The position numbers and the translations under genes were made by a program. A model generated the notes under the pieces. That model had not been told where the DNA came from and did not search any database. It was given only the letters and a program-made list of their open reading frames with translations. A stretch of 55,505 bases of DNA from Dehalococcoidia bacterium (GTDB taxonomy: Bacteria; Chloroflexota; Dehalococcoidia; DSTF01; JACRBR01), in the NCBI GenBank assembly GCA_021462855.1, contig JAJTXQ010000029.1:1-55505 (forward strand), given 5' to 3'. Shown piece after piece: positions 32,085-41,346 of this stretch (position 1 is its first letter; each line of letters begins with the position of its first letter).

Positions 32085-32930
32085 ATGACGCGGCATCCGC
32101 TGCTCCCCGCCCTGGCGACGCTCGTCGCGCTCACGGTCAGCGCGTGCAGCGGCGGCACATCCGAGCCCACGCCCACGCCGCCGCCGCCAACCGCCACCGA
32201 TGCGCCCGCGACGCTCACGCCGTTTCCGACGTTCACCGCCACGCCAGCGATCGGCGCCGGCGCGGCGATCATCGTCGGCGGCGACGTCCGCGTCCGCGCG
32301 GCGCCGACCACCGCGTCCGAGGTCGTCCGCACGCTCGGCGACATGGAGGCCGTGACAATCGATGCGGCTGTGGAGGGCGAGGACTGGCTGATCGGCGCGC
32401 AGACGTGGGTGCCGGCGCGACCGCCGTGGACGCGCACCTGGTTCCGCCTGACCGACGGCACGTTCATCTACGCCGCGTTCGTCTTCATCCTCCAGCCCGG
32501 CGAGGCATCACCGCTCGACGATGCCGCCGGAGCGGAGAAATGGGTCGATGTCAACGTCACCACGCAGACGGCGACGGCGATGGTCGGCGACCGCGCCGTG
32601 TACACCGCGGCCGTCTCGACCGGCGCGGCGCCGTTTGCCAGCCCGCTCGGCTCGCCCCGCGTCGAGCCCGACGGCCGCCTCGCCGTCGAGCGCATGACCG
32701 CGACACAGGCCGGCTACTCACCCGCCCAGGCGCGCTACGACGTCGAGCGCGTGCTGTTCACGCAGTACTACGACCGTGGCGGCAACGCGCTGCACCTGAA
32801 CTACTGGCGCCCGGCGTCGGTCTTCGGCCGGACCGCCACGAGCCACGGCTGCGTCGGCATGCAGCTGCACGATGCGCAGTACTTCTGGCTGTTCGGATTC
32901 GCAGGCATGAGGGTGGAGATCCACGCCTGA
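32085..32930 (+). CDS. Lipoprotein L,D-transpeptidase (YkuD) with SH3-like domain
   Basis: This 281-residue exported protein cross-links or anchors to peptidoglycan. It has a lipoprotein signal with lipobox VSAC (Cys21), a Thr-Pro-rich linker (25-50), an SH3-like segment with VRVRAAPTTASEVVRTLG, and the YkuD catalytic region that ends HLNYW...TSHGCVGM (His254, Cys256 in SHGC). ATG 32085 lies six bases after TACCAT (32073-32078), so the mRNA appears leaderless. It supports a monoderm or at least peptidoglycan-containing cell wall. Confidence 0.9.
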   Translation: MTRHPLLPALATLVALTVSACSGGTSEPTPTPPPPTATDAPATLTPFPTFTATPAIGAGAAIIVGGDVRVRAAPTTASEVVRTLGDMEAVTIDAAVEGEDWLIGAQTWVPARPPWTRTWFRLTDGTFIYAAFVFILQPGEASPLDDAAGAEKWVDVNVTTQTATAMVGDRAVYTAAVSTGAAPFASPLGSPRVEPDGRLAVERMTATQAGYSPAQARYDVERVLFTQYYDRGGNALHLNYWRPASVFGRTATSHGCVGMQLHDAQYFWLFGFAGMRVEIHA

Positions 32931-33006
32931 ACGGGTCTTCCGGCACTTTCCCATAACGCTGCGGTCGCCAATCCTGTAGGGACTTCGGCCACACAGGAGA
33001 ACATGC

Positions 33007-34242
33007 ATGTACGTCGACCTCGATCTGAACCTCACCGATGAACAAAAGGCGATCAAGCAGCGCGCACACGAATTCGCACGCGACGTCATGCGCCCGGCAG
33101 CGATCGAGCTCGACAAGCAATCACCCGAGGACGTGATCGCCGAGGGCTCGCGCATGTGGGCCGTGTTCCGCGAGGCGTACAGCGAGGGCTGGCACATCCG
33201 CGGCTTCCCGGAGGCGCTGGGCGGCACGAACCTCGGCGCGCTCGAGTCCCACATCGTGAACGAGGAGTTCGGCTGGGGCGCCGCCGGGCTCGCGATCGCG
33301 CTCAGCGTGACGTCGTTTCCGTTCCACTTTGCCGCAAGCTCGCCTGACCCGCGCATCATGGACGAGATCGTGCGGCCGTTCGCCGAGGACCGCAAAGGCC
33401 GCTACATCGGCTGCTGGGCGATCACCGAACCGGGCCACGGCTCGGACACGCTGATGCCGGGCACGCGCTACTTCAAGGACCCCGACGTGTTCTACGGCCT
33501 CACCGCCACGCCCGATGGCGACGAGTTCGTGCTCAACGGCCAGAAGTCCGCTTGGGTGAGCAACGGCACCATCGCCACACACGCGCTCGCATTCCTCGGC
33601 GTCGACCGCGCGCGCGGCATGGCCGGCGGCGGCGTCGCTATCGTTCCGCTCGACCTGCCGGGCGTGACCAAGGGGCCGCCGCTCAACAAGCTCGGCCAGC
33701 GCGAGCTCAACCAGGGCGAGATCTACTTCGACAACGTCCGTATCCCCAAGTCGTTCATGCTCGTCCCGCCCGATGCGTACAACTTCGCCATCGAATCGGT
33801 GCTCGCCGGCGCGAACGCATACATGGGTTCCGCGTTCACGGGCGTCGCCCGCGCGGCGTTCGAGGAGGCGCTCGTCTACACGCAGAACCGCGTGCAGGGC
33901 GGCGTGCCGATCAGCGAGCACCAACTCGTGCAGAAGAAGCTTTTCGACATGTTCACGCGCGTCGAGGCCGCTCGCGCGCTCTCGCGCAACGCGCTCGTGT
34001 TCAACTCGAAGACGTTCCCGTCGATGGTCCAGTACTCCATCGCGTCGAAGGTGTACTGCACGCAGACGGCGTTCGACGTGGCATCCGACGCGCTCCAGCT
34101 GCACGGCGGCTACGGCCTGACGAAGGAGATGCACATCGAGAAGGTGTTCCGCGACGCGCGCGCGTCGATGATCGAGGACGGATCGAACGACATCCTCTCG
34201 CTCACCGCCGCGCACAAGATCATCGAGCAGTACGTGCCGTAA
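33007..34242 (+). CDS. Acyl-CoA dehydrogenase
   Basis: This 411-residue flavoprotein is a second acyl-CoA dehydrogenase, only distantly like the one at 26717. It shows LTDEQKAIKQRAHEFARDVM at the start, CWAITEPGHGSD, FVLNGQKSAWVSNGTIA, ANAYMGSAFTGVARAAFEEAL, and DALQLHGGYGLTKEMHIEKVFRDARA. CAGGAGAACATGC precedes ATG 33007. Electrons would go to EtfAB encoded at 41813-43604. Substrate unknown. Confidence 0.92.
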   Translation: MYVDLDLNLTDEQKAIKQRAHEFARDVMRPAAIELDKQSPEDVIAEGSRMWAVFREAYSEGWHIRGFPEALGGTNLGALESHIVNEEFGWGAAGLAIALSVTSFPFHFAASSPDPRIMDEIVRPFAEDRKGRYIGCWAITEPGHGSDTLMPGTRYFKDPDVFYGLTATPDGDEFVLNGQKSAWVSNGTIATHALAFLGVDRARGMAGGGVAIVPLDLPGVTKGPPLNKLGQRELNQGEIYFDNVRIPKSFMLVPPDAYNFAIESVLAGANAYMGSAFTGVARAAFEEALVYTQNRVQGGVPISEHQLVQKKLFDMFTRVEAARALSRNALVFNSKTFPSMVQYSIASKVYCTQTAFDVASDALQLHGGYGLTKEMHIEKVFRDARASMIEDGSNDILSLTAAHKIIEQYVP

Positions 34243-34306
34243 CGGCTGCCGGCGCGGTCCTTGACGCCGTGCGACCGTACGCCGCCCGATGGCGTCGGCG
34301 CCGGCG

Positions 34307-34312
34307 TACACT
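34307..34312 (+). promoter_or_regulatory. -10 box of the HAD gene
   Basis: TACACT at 34307-34312 precedes a 45-base leader with GGGAGG ahead of ATG 34364. No clear -35 is seen. Confidence 0.35.
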
Positions 34313-34363
34313 TCAACGAGATCGGAGCGCGCACCTGGGGCGCGACAGCGGGAGGTTGGCGAG

Positions 34364-35050
34364 ATGTATCCTTTGGTCTTCATGATCGACTTTGACAACA
34401 CCATCTGCGACAACGATGGCGTGAAGAAGGACATGGAGGCGCGGCTGCTCGAGATCCTCGGCGACCGCCTCGCCGCGCGCTTCTGGGAGCTGTACGAAGC
34501 CGTGCGCAAGGATCTCGACGTCATCGACTTCTACGAGACGATGCGCCGCCTCGGCGCAGAGTTCCCGGACGACGCCGCGCGCGTCGACCGCGCGACCGAT
34601 TGCCTGATGGACTGGGACTTCACCGTGCGTATGTACCCTCGCGCGCTCGAGACCGTCGAACATCTGAAGTCGATGGGCAAGTGCATCGTCGTATCGGATG
34701 GCGACCCCGTGTTCCAGCCCAGCAAGATCTGGCAGAGCGGCGTCACGCAGGCTGTCGACGGCCACGTCCTGATCTTCGTCCACAAGGAGAAGTTCCTGCC
34801 ATCGGTCGAGCGGCGTTTCCGCGCCGAGCACTTCGCGCTGATCGATGACAAGCCGGGCATCCTCATGCGCTCAAAAGCGGCGCTCGGCGACCGCCTCACC
34901 ACGGTGCAAGTGCTCCAGGGCAAGTACGCACTCGACCCGAAGCACGCCGTGGACTACAAGCCCGACATCGTCGTGAAGGACTTCAAGGACCTGCTCAACT
35001 GCTCGGTCGATGACTTCCTGCTGAAGAAGAAGGCCGGCGCCAGCGCGTAG
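34364..35050 (+). CDS. HAD-superfamily hydrolase
   Basis: This 228-residue phosphatase-fold protein has FMIDFDNTICDND (nucleophile Asp9, Asp11), IVVSDGDPVFQP (motif II region), and FALIDDKPG (acidic motif). Cap-type helices lie between 20 and 90. ATG 34364 is set by GGGAGGTTGGCGAG; the track extends upstream without support. HAD members hydrolyse diverse phosphate esters. It lies 49 bases upstream of the deoxyhypusine-synthase-like gene, which has its own -10. Confidence 0.85.
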   Translation: MYPLVFMIDFDNTICDNDGVKKDMEARLLEILGDRLAARFWELYEAVRKDLDVIDFYETMRRLGAEFPDDAARVDRATDCLMDWDFTVRMYPRALETVEHLKSMGKCIVVSDGDPVFQPSKIWQSGVTQAVDGHVLIFVHKEKFLPSVERRFRAEHFALIDDKPGILMRSKAALGDRLTTVQVLQGKYALDPKHAVDYKPDIVVKDFKDLLNCSVDDFLLKKKAGASA

Positions 35051-35099
35051 CGGCGCGCCGCGCATACCACGCCGCGGCGCGAACCGATACGCTGTCCGC

Positions 35100-36176
35100 A
35101 TGCCCGAACAGAGCGACTTCCTTGTCACGCCTGTCAAACGCTTCGAGCCGTCCGGCGGCGCGTCGCTGCGCGACTTCGTGCGCGCGCTCGGGCAGACGGG
35201 CGGCCAGCCGCGCCGCCTCGCCACCGCCGTCGAGCTGTGGGATCGCATGCTCGAACGTAACCGCGTCGTCTTCTGCTCCATCGCCGGCGCGCCCGTGCCG
35301 ATGGGCTTCGGCCCGGCGATCGCGTCCTTCATCGAGCGGCGGCGGATCGATGTGCTCGACATCACCGGCGCGCAGCTCACGCACGACATGCTCGAGATCA
35401 TCGGCAGCCTGCATTACCAGGGGAAGGTGGCGTCCGACGACGCCGCGCTCGCCGAGGTCGACGTCAACCGGTTCTGGGACACGTTCGGCAACGAGGCTGA
35501 CTACCGCCGCGTCGAGCCGATGATCTTCGACCTCGCGCGCACGCTTCCCGACCGGCCGCTGACGACGCGCGAATACATCTACCGCATGGGAGTGCACTTC
35601 AAGTCGATCGGCTCGCAGCACGGCATCCTCATCGCCGCGGCGGACGCCGGCACGCCGGTGTACTGCCCGGCGATCGGCGACAGCGTGCTGGGCATGGACC
35701 TCGGCTTCTTCCGCGCCGAGGAGCGCAAGTCGATCGTCTTCGACGTGGTGCAGGACGTGCTCGAGATGACGGCGATCGTCCTGCTCGCCGAGGAGCTTGG
35801 CCTGCGCACCTCGACCGTCATCTTCGGCGGCGGCGCGCCGCGCAACCACATCCAGCAGTCACAGATCGGCACGTACATGTTCGTCGCGAAGGGCAAGGGC
35901 CACGCCGAGGCCGTGCGCTTCAGCGTCGAGCCGGTAGAGACGGGCGGTCTCTCGGGTTCGACGATCTCCGAAGGCATCAGCTGGAAGAAGTTCGACCCGA
36001 ACGTCGAGTCAGCGGAAGTATTCCTCGACTCCAACCTCTCCATTGCGATCACATCGTCGCTCGTCGGCTCGCGCGACCCGGCGCGCTGCTTCTCGTTCCG
36101 CCACGAGGACGATGGCACGCTGACCGCGATCTACGACGGTACGAGCTACAACCTCTCGCAGAAGTTCGGCTTCTGA
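35100..36176 (+). CDS. Deoxyhypusine synthase-like protein
   Basis: This 358-residue protein has the Rossmann-like fold of deoxyhypusine synthase. It shows VVFCSIAGAPVPMGFGPAIASFIERRRIDVLDITGAQLTHDM for the NAD region, TPVYCPAIGDSVLGMDLGFF, and EGISWKKFDPN whose Lys297 aligns with the catalytic Lys of the SWGK motif. In eukaryotes and archaea the enzyme modifies eIF5A with spermidine; bacteria lack eIF5A, and bacterial relatives may make homospermidine or deoxyhypusine-like products. TACGCT (35088-35093) ends six bases before the ATG, pointing to a leaderless mRNA. Confidence 0.82.
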   Translation: MPEQSDFLVTPVKRFEPSGGASLRDFVRALGQTGGQPRRLATAVELWDRMLERNRVVFCSIAGAPVPMGFGPAIASFIERRRIDVLDITGAQLTHDMLEIIGSLHYQGKVASDDAALAEVDVNRFWDTFGNEADYRRVEPMIFDLARTLPDRPLTTREYIYRMGVHFKSIGSQHGILIAAADAGTPVYCPAIGDSVLGMDLGFFRAEERKSIVFDVVQDVLEMTAIVLLAEELGLRTSTVIFGGGAPRNHIQQSQIGTYMFVAKGKGHAEAVRFSVEPVETGGLSGSTISEGISWKKFDPNVESAEVFLDSNLSIAITSSLVGSRDPARCFSFRHEDDGTLTAIYDGTSYNLSQKFGF

Positions 36177-36185
36177 CGCCGGGCG

Positions 36186-37202
36186 CTACCGCGTCGCGAG
36201 CTGATCGAGGACGCGCGTCAACTCCTCGTCGCTGAAGATCGCCTCCAGCCGCGCGAGCACCGTGCCGTCCGACCCCATGAAGAACGTGTACGGCTCGGAG
36301 GGCAGGTTCCACTCGCGGACCGCCGGCCGGTACACCTGCGCCTGGAAGTCCTGCCAGACCTCGATGTGGATGAAGTCGATGCGATCCTGGTACTTCGGCA
36401 CCTGCCCGAGCAGCACCTCGAGCACGGGGCCGCAGAAGCGCGACTCGCAGAACGCCGGCGTGCTGAACTGCACGACGAGCGGCCGCCCCTTCCCGAGCAC
36501 GTCGGCGATCACCTTGTCGTGCAGCGGGCAGATCGGGTCGCGCGAGCACAGGCTCGCCGTGTCGGGGTTCGTCGCCGCGGTGTCGTGTGCGCTCGCGGGC
36601 GGTTTCGTGCCCAGGCCCGGTGTCTTCGACTGCGCCAGCACCTCGAACGGCACCTGCACGGTCGATGGCTCGCCGCCCCCCGCGGGCGTGGCCGTAATCT
36701 CCGCACCCCACTTGCCGACGGCGTTGAACGGCGTCGTCGCGACGTAGAACGACACGGCCTCCTGCGTCGCCGCCTCGCCGCTGGAGTGGTCGTGCGCGTG
36801 CGCGTCCTCCACGTTCAGTTCGAAGTAGTCGAGATCGCCCTCGCCGCGCAGCGTCCCGGTTACACCATCCTCCGCCATCTGGAAGAACTTCGTGTGCACC
36901 TTCGCGTCCTTGAGCAGCCGGCCTTTGTTGTCGAGCAGCCCGACCGCGAACCGGTTGTTCTCGTTGACGACGTACTCCGAGGTGAGCAAGTTCGGCGTGA
37001 ACGATGCGCCGGCGCCCGGCGTCGCGCCAGCCATCGTGGGCAGCGCCGTCGACGCGGCCATCGTCGCCGTCGGGTCGTCGCCGTCATCCTCATCGCCGCC
37101 GCCACAGGCAAGCGCGGCGAGCGCCGCGGCACCGGCGCCGGCCGCGGCCGCGCTCCGCAAGAACGCGCGGCGGGATGTGCGGGATTGCAGGTTGCGGGGC
37201 AT
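36186..37202 (-). CDS. Tat-exported lipoprotein with thioredoxin-like domain
   Basis: This 338-residue protein carries a twin-arginine signal (SRTSRRAFLR) ending in a lipobox LAAL-AC (Cys33), a Thr/Ala-rich linker, a beta-sandwich middle domain, and a thioredoxin-like C-terminal region with STPAFCESRFCGPVLEVL (a CxxxxC pair rather than CxxC) and TFFMGSDGTVLARLE. Lipid-anchored thioredoxin-fold proteins of this sort often serve in assembly or redox repair outside the membrane; the wide Cys spacing is unusual. AGAGGAG precedes the ATG. Confidence 0.78.
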   Translation of the reverse strand: MPRNLQSRTSRRAFLRSAAAAGAGAAALAALACGGGDEDDGDDPTATMAASTALPTMAGATPGAGASFTPNLLTSEYVVNENNRFAVGLLDNKGRLLKDAKVHTKFFQMAEDGVTGTLRGEGDLDYFELNVEDAHAHDHSSGEAATQEAVSFYVATTPFNAVGKWGAEITATPAGGGEPSTVQVPFEVLAQSKTPGLGTKPPASAHDTAATNPDTASLCSRDPICPLHDKVIADVLGKGRPLVVQFSTPAFCESRFCGPVLEVLLGQVPKYQDRIDFIHIEVWQDFQAQVYRPAVREWNLPSEPYTFFMGSDGTVLARLEAIFSDEELTRVLDQLATR

Positions 37203-37272
37203 CTCGATCTCCTCTGCTTATGTCTCAAGCTAAGGTACGGCTGGCACGGCGGCAAGGTTCACGCCCGGCCGG

Positions 37273-37875
37273 TCACAGGCGCCGCAGCCACACGATGCGA
37301 TATGCGCCGCGGATCGCGCTCTCCTCGCCAAGCTGCTCCACGGGCAGCCCTTCGGTCATGGCGCCGAAACGACGGGTGATCTCGGTGCCCGCAGCGCCCG
37401 TCACCGTATTCAGCGCGCGGCGGAGCGGCGTTGCCCCGCGCTCCGGCGCGAACTTGTCGAAGATCGCGATCCGCCCGCGCGGGCGCAGCACGCGGCACGC
37501 CTCCGCCAGCACCGACCGCCCGTCCGGCGCTACGGAAAGGATCAGGTGCAGCACCGCCGCGTCAAACGCCCCGTCGTGGAATGGCATGCGCTGCGCGTCG
37601 CCGAACAGCAGCGAAGGCACGGTCCCCCCGCCGGCACGTCGCGCGCGGGCGAGCATCTCCGGCGTCAGGTCAAGACCGGCGACGCGAGCGACCGGCGGCA
37701 GCAATGGCAGGTCGAGGCCCGTGCCCACGCCCGGCAGCACGACCGCGTCGCGCGGCCGTAGCGCCATGCCATCGATGCTGCGCCGGCGCGCGTCACGAAA
37801 CATCGGCCCGAGCAGGCGGTCGTACACCGGCGCCCACCGCCGGTACACGGCTCGCAGCCGCGCGTGCTCGCTCAT
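37273..37875 (-). CDS. Class I SAM-dependent methyltransferase (UbiE-like)
   Basis: This 200-residue methyltransferase has YRRWAPVYDRLLGP at the start, LPGVGTGLDLPLLPPVARVAGLDLTPEMLARAR (motif I and II), GDAQRMPFHDGAFDAAVLHLILSVAPDG and VLRPRGRIAIFDKF. The glycine-rich loop is PGVGTG where most have GxGtG. ATG 37875 overlaps the stop of the upstream transporter (ATGA), so the two are coupled. The acceptor is unknown; UbiE-like enzymes methylate quinones or metals and small acids. Confidence 0.85.
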   Translation of the reverse strand: MSEHARLRAVYRRWAPVYDRLLGPMFRDARRRSIDGMALRPRDAVVLPGVGTGLDLPLLPPVARVAGLDLTPEMLARARRAGGGTVPSLLFGDAQRMPFHDGAFDAAVLHLILSVAPDGRSVLAEACRVLRPRGRIAIFDKFAPERGATPLRRALNTVTGAAGTEITRRFGAMTEGLPVEQLGEESAIRGAYRIVWLRRL

Positions 37876-38495
37876 CCGTCCGTCTCCTCGTACGCCCCGC
37901 GCAGCCCCTCGATCCCCTCCTTGACGATCCACGGCAACATGACGAGCGCGGCGACGACGTCGGCGAGGTGCCAGCCGGCGACCGCGTTCAGCGCGAGCCC
38001 GGCGAACAGGGACACCGACAGATACGAGCAGATCAGGGTCTCGTGCGACTCCGCGACGAGCGCGGGCGACCCGAGGCGGACCGCGTTCCGCCGCTTGAGC
38101 AAGCCGATCGCCGGCATCGTAATCGATGACGCCACCGCCAGCGCGAGCCCGATGCCGGACGCCTCGGGCTCGGCGTCCGTCGCGAACACGTACGCCGCAT
38201 CGCCGGCGATGTACGCAGCGAGCGCGATGAACGTCGCCCCGACGACCGCATGCGCGATGCGCTCCCGCGATGCGTCGCGCTCGGCGCCCAGGCGCCAGAT
38301 CAGCACGGCCGCCGCCGTCACCTCGATGAAGCTGTCGATGCCAAACCCGACCAGCGCGACACTTTCTGCCGCCGCGCCGGACGTCACGGCCACCGCACCC
38401 TCGACGACGTTCCACGCGATGGTCAGCCAGAGCAGCGCGATCGCGAGCGGGCGCGACCCGGCCGGCGCCAATGCCGATGTGACCGCCGATCCCAC
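37872..38495 (-). CDS. Cation diffusion facilitator-like transporter
   Basis: This 207-residue membrane protein has about six hydrophobic helices and CDF-like elements: FGIDSFIEVTAAAVLIW (motif with Asp and Glu) and SHETLICSYLSVSLFAGLALN. The C-terminal cytoplasmic domain of full CDF proteins is absent. GTG 38495 is chosen because the frame upstream of it reads into the ligase gene region. It may export a metal ion, or form part of a two-gene unit with the methyltransferase, with which it overlaps. Confidence 0.78.
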   Translation of the reverse strand: MGSAVTSALAPAGSRPLAIALLWLTIAWNVVEGAVAVTSGAAAESVALVGFGIDSFIEVTAAAVLIWRLGAERDASRERIAHAVVGATFIALAAYIAGDAAYVFATDAEPEASGIGLALAVASSITMPAIGLLKRRNAVRLGSPALVAESHETLICSYLSVSLFAGLALNAVAGWHLADVVAALVMLPWIVKEGIEGLRGAYEETDG

Positions 38496-38521
38496 GCCGG
38501 CAGTGTACGCGGCGCGCGCCG

Positions 38522-41308
38522 CTACGCCGGTTCGATCAACGCGCGCAGGTCCTGTTTCGACGAGAGGATGTCCTTCCACAGGTCGCCGATCTTCGCCAGC
38601 CGCGCCGGCATCGTGTCGATGTTGAAATCCGTCGGGTACACGTGCGCCAGCTCGTCCCACGTCACGGGCGCCGACGCTCCCGCTCCCGGCGACGGGCGGA
38701 GCGAGTACTGCGCCGCCAGCGTCTTGCCGCGTGTGTTCTGGTTGTGGTCGAAGAAGACCTTTCCCGTGCGCTTCACGACGGCCCACTCCATCGTCAGGTC
38801 ATCCGGGTGCATCTGCATCATGTGCCGGCCGACCGCCTCGCTCGCAGCGCGGATCTCGTCGTACGTGTACTGCCGGAGCACCGGCACGTAGATGTGCAGG
38901 CCGGTCTTTCCGGTCGTCTTCACGAACGACGACAGCCGCAGCTGCTGGAGCAATTCCTTCAGCGAGAACGCGATCTCGCGCGTCTTCTCGAACGCCCGCC
39001 TGTTCAGCGCCGGCTCCTCGCCCTCCTTTTCCGTCCCCGCGTAAATGTACGGGTCGAGGTCGAACACCATGTAGTCCGGGTAATTCAGCACGCTCGCGTC
39101 GATGTTCTCCTCCGACCCGGCGAACGTCGTCGGGAGCTCTCGCGCGTCCGGTTGCGGATCCACGCGCGCCATCCATGCGTGCAGCTCGATGTCGGCAAGC
39201 TGGGCGAGCCAGATCAGCGTCTCGAAGTTATTGCAGAGGATGTAGTCGCCATCGGCGTCGTTGTGCGCCGAGTACAGCGACACCCGCTCGACGTGGAAGT
39301 CCTTCGGGAACGCTTGCGGCCAGTGCTTCTGGTAGAACGACTTGCCGTCGATGCCGTTCGGATACCGCGTCAGCGTGAGCGGCCGGTCGCGCAGGTGCGG
39401 CAGCACGTACGGCGCGACCGACGCGTAGTAGCGGATGAGGTCACGCTTCGTGCGCGCGGGCCTGCCCTCGTGCGCGGGCCAGAAGACCTTCGACAGGTTG
39501 CTGAGTTTCAGCCGCGCGTCGCCGATCTCGAGCACCAGGTCGTCCTTGGCCGCGGCGTCGAGCTGCTCGACCACCGACGCGGCCAGCGCGTCCACGGTCG
39601 TCGCGTCGCGCGCCGGCGCCGATGCGGCGATTTCGGCCGCAGCCGCACGCGGCTCCTCCCGCCGCACCGACTTCGGCTCGACGTCCGTCCTCAGTCCGAG
39701 GAATACTGGCGCGCGCAGGTTGCCATCGCGCGTCCACGACGCGAACTTCACCCGGGCGACGAGCTCGGGTTCTACCCACAGGCAGCGCGCCGCCTTGCCG
39801 CCGGCCCAGCGCCCACCGATCACCGTCGGCGGGTTCACGAACGGCGACCTCTCGACGCTGAGCTCACGCAGCTGCTTCGTAATGGACGCCAGCGCCTTGT
39901 CATCGAACCCCGAGCCGACGCTCGACGCAAAGCGCAGCTCGCCTCCATCGTAATAGCCGACGAGCAGCCCGCCGAACGTCTTGTTGCGCGAGCCCTCGCC
40001 CTCGGTATAGCCGCCGATGACGAACTCCTGCTCGCAGACGTCCTTCACCTTGAGCCAGAGCTTGCTGCGCGTGTCCGGCTCGTACAGGCTGTCCGCCCGC
40101 TTGGCGACGATCCCTTCGAATCCTAGCTCGCGCGACGCCTCGTGCATCGCCTCGCCGTCGTCCCGCACGTATTCGACGACCTGCGCGTGCGGCCCCGTCT
40201 CGAATGAGCGGCGCAGCAACGTCTTCCGCTCGGCCAGCGGCACCGCGCGCAGGTCGTAGCCATCGAGGTACAGCAGGTCGAACGCGTAGTAGTACACCGG
40301 CGTCGCCTCCGCCGCGCGCGCCACATCAGCAGGACGCGAGAGGTTGATGCGCGACTGGATCTCCTGGAAATCCGGCACGCCCGCCTCATTGAGCGCGACG
40401 ATCTCGCCGTCGAACACCGCCGATTGCACCGGCTGCGTCGCGAGCGCATCAACGATCTCCGGATACTGCTTGTTCGCCGCGTTGCCGCGCCGCGTGCGCA
40501 GGTCGATCTTGCCATCGCGGACGAACGCGAGCGTGCGCACGCCGTCGAGTTTCGGCTCGAACAGCCAGCCCGGCTTCGCGAACGCCCGGTCGACGAGCGT
40601 CAGCAGCATCGGCCGCATGCGCTTCGCATCCGGGAACGGCGCATCCTTCGCGGCAGCGTGCGGCGCGCCGCCGCGGTCCGCCGCCATCGCCGGCATGCGG
40701 CCTTCCTGCAGGTCCTTGATGCTCAGGCCGCTGACGACGGACTTGTCGTCCTCCAGCACGTCGCGCGTCGACGCGTGCTCGTCGCGATGCTTGATCAGCA
40801 GCCACGCCTTCGGGTCACGCGTGCGCACGAGCGTCCACGAACCCCGCAGCTTGTGTCCGCGCAGCGTGAACGAGACCTTGCCGGCCTCGATCTCCGCGCG
40901 CATCCGTCCGCTGCCGCCCTCCTTGTCGCCCCACGAGAACACGCCGTCTTCGTCCGGCGAGTACGTGCCGCGGTCCCAGACGATCACCTCGCCCGCGCCG
41001 TAGTTGCCCTTCGGAATGATGCCCTCGAACCCGCCGTAGTCGAACGGATGGTCCTCGACGTGCGCGGCCATGCGCTTGTCCTTTGGGTTCAGCGACGGCC
41101 CCTTTGGCACGGCCCAGGAGACGAGCACGCCGTCAACCTCGAGCCGGAAGTCCCAGTGCATGCGCGTCGCGCGGTGCTGCTGCACGACGAACGTCAGGTC
41201 GCCGGCCCCGGCGGGCGCGCCTGCCTCGGGCTCGGGCGTGCGCGAAAAGTCGCGCTTCTGCCGATAGCGCAGCAGCGCGTCGAGGTCCGGCGCCGGTTTC
41301 TCAGGCAT
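38522..41308 (-). CDS. ligD: Multifunctional DNA ligase D
   Basis: This 928-residue NHEJ enzyme carries three modules in the order phosphoesterase, ligase, polymerase. Residues 35-190: H45, H51, D53, R55, H87 and Y91 match the catalytic residues of the 3'-phosphoesterase. Residues about 230-555: EPKLDGVR with adenylated Lys253, and LYEPDTRSKLWLKVKD. From about 600: polymerase with YPDYMVFDLDP and KTGLHIYVPV. The domain order is as in Pseudomonas LigD, not in mycobacteria. No Ku gene is next to it. CACAAT lies five bases upstream of the ATG. Confidence 0.93.
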   Translation of the reverse strand: MPEKPAPDLDALLRYRQKRDFSRTPEPEAGAPAGAGDLTFVVQQHRATRMHWDFRLEVDGVLVSWAVPKGPSLNPKDKRMAAHVEDHPFDYGGFEGIIPKGNYGAGEVIVWDRGTYSPDEDGVFSWGDKEGGSGRMRAEIEAGKVSFTLRGHKLRGSWTLVRTRDPKAWLLIKHRDEHASTRDVLEDDKSVVSGLSIKDLQEGRMPAMAADRGGAPHAAAKDAPFPDAKRMRPMLLTLVDRAFAKPGWLFEPKLDGVRTLAFVRDGKIDLRTRRGNAANKQYPEIVDALATQPVQSAVFDGEIVALNEAGVPDFQEIQSRINLSRPADVARAAEATPVYYYAFDLLYLDGYDLRAVPLAERKTLLRRSFETGPHAQVVEYVRDDGEAMHEASRELGFEGIVAKRADSLYEPDTRSKLWLKVKDVCEQEFVIGGYTEGEGSRNKTFGGLLVGYYDGGELRFASSVGSGFDDKALASITKQLRELSVERSPFVNPPTVIGGRWAGGKAARCLWVEPELVARVKFASWTRDGNLRAPVFLGLRTDVEPKSVRREEPRAAAAEIAASAPARDATTVDALAASVVEQLDAAAKDDLVLEIGDARLKLSNLSKVFWPAHEGRPARTKRDLIRYYASVAPYVLPHLRDRPLTLTRYPNGIDGKSFYQKHWPQAFPKDFHVERVSLYSAHNDADGDYILCNNFETLIWLAQLADIELHAWMARVDPQPDARELPTTFAGSEENIDASVLNYPDYMVFDLDPYIYAGTEKEGEEPALNRRAFEKTREIAFSLKELLQQLRLSSFVKTTGKTGLHIYVPVLRQYTYDEIRAASEAVGRHMMQMHPDDLTMEWAVVKRTGKVFFDHNQNTRGKTLAAQYSLRPSPGAGASAPVTWDELAHVYPTDFNIDTMPARLAKIGDLWKDILSSKQDLRALIEPA

Positions 41309-41346
41309 GCGTCATTGTGCGCGCGCCGGAACGGACGCGGCAACGG

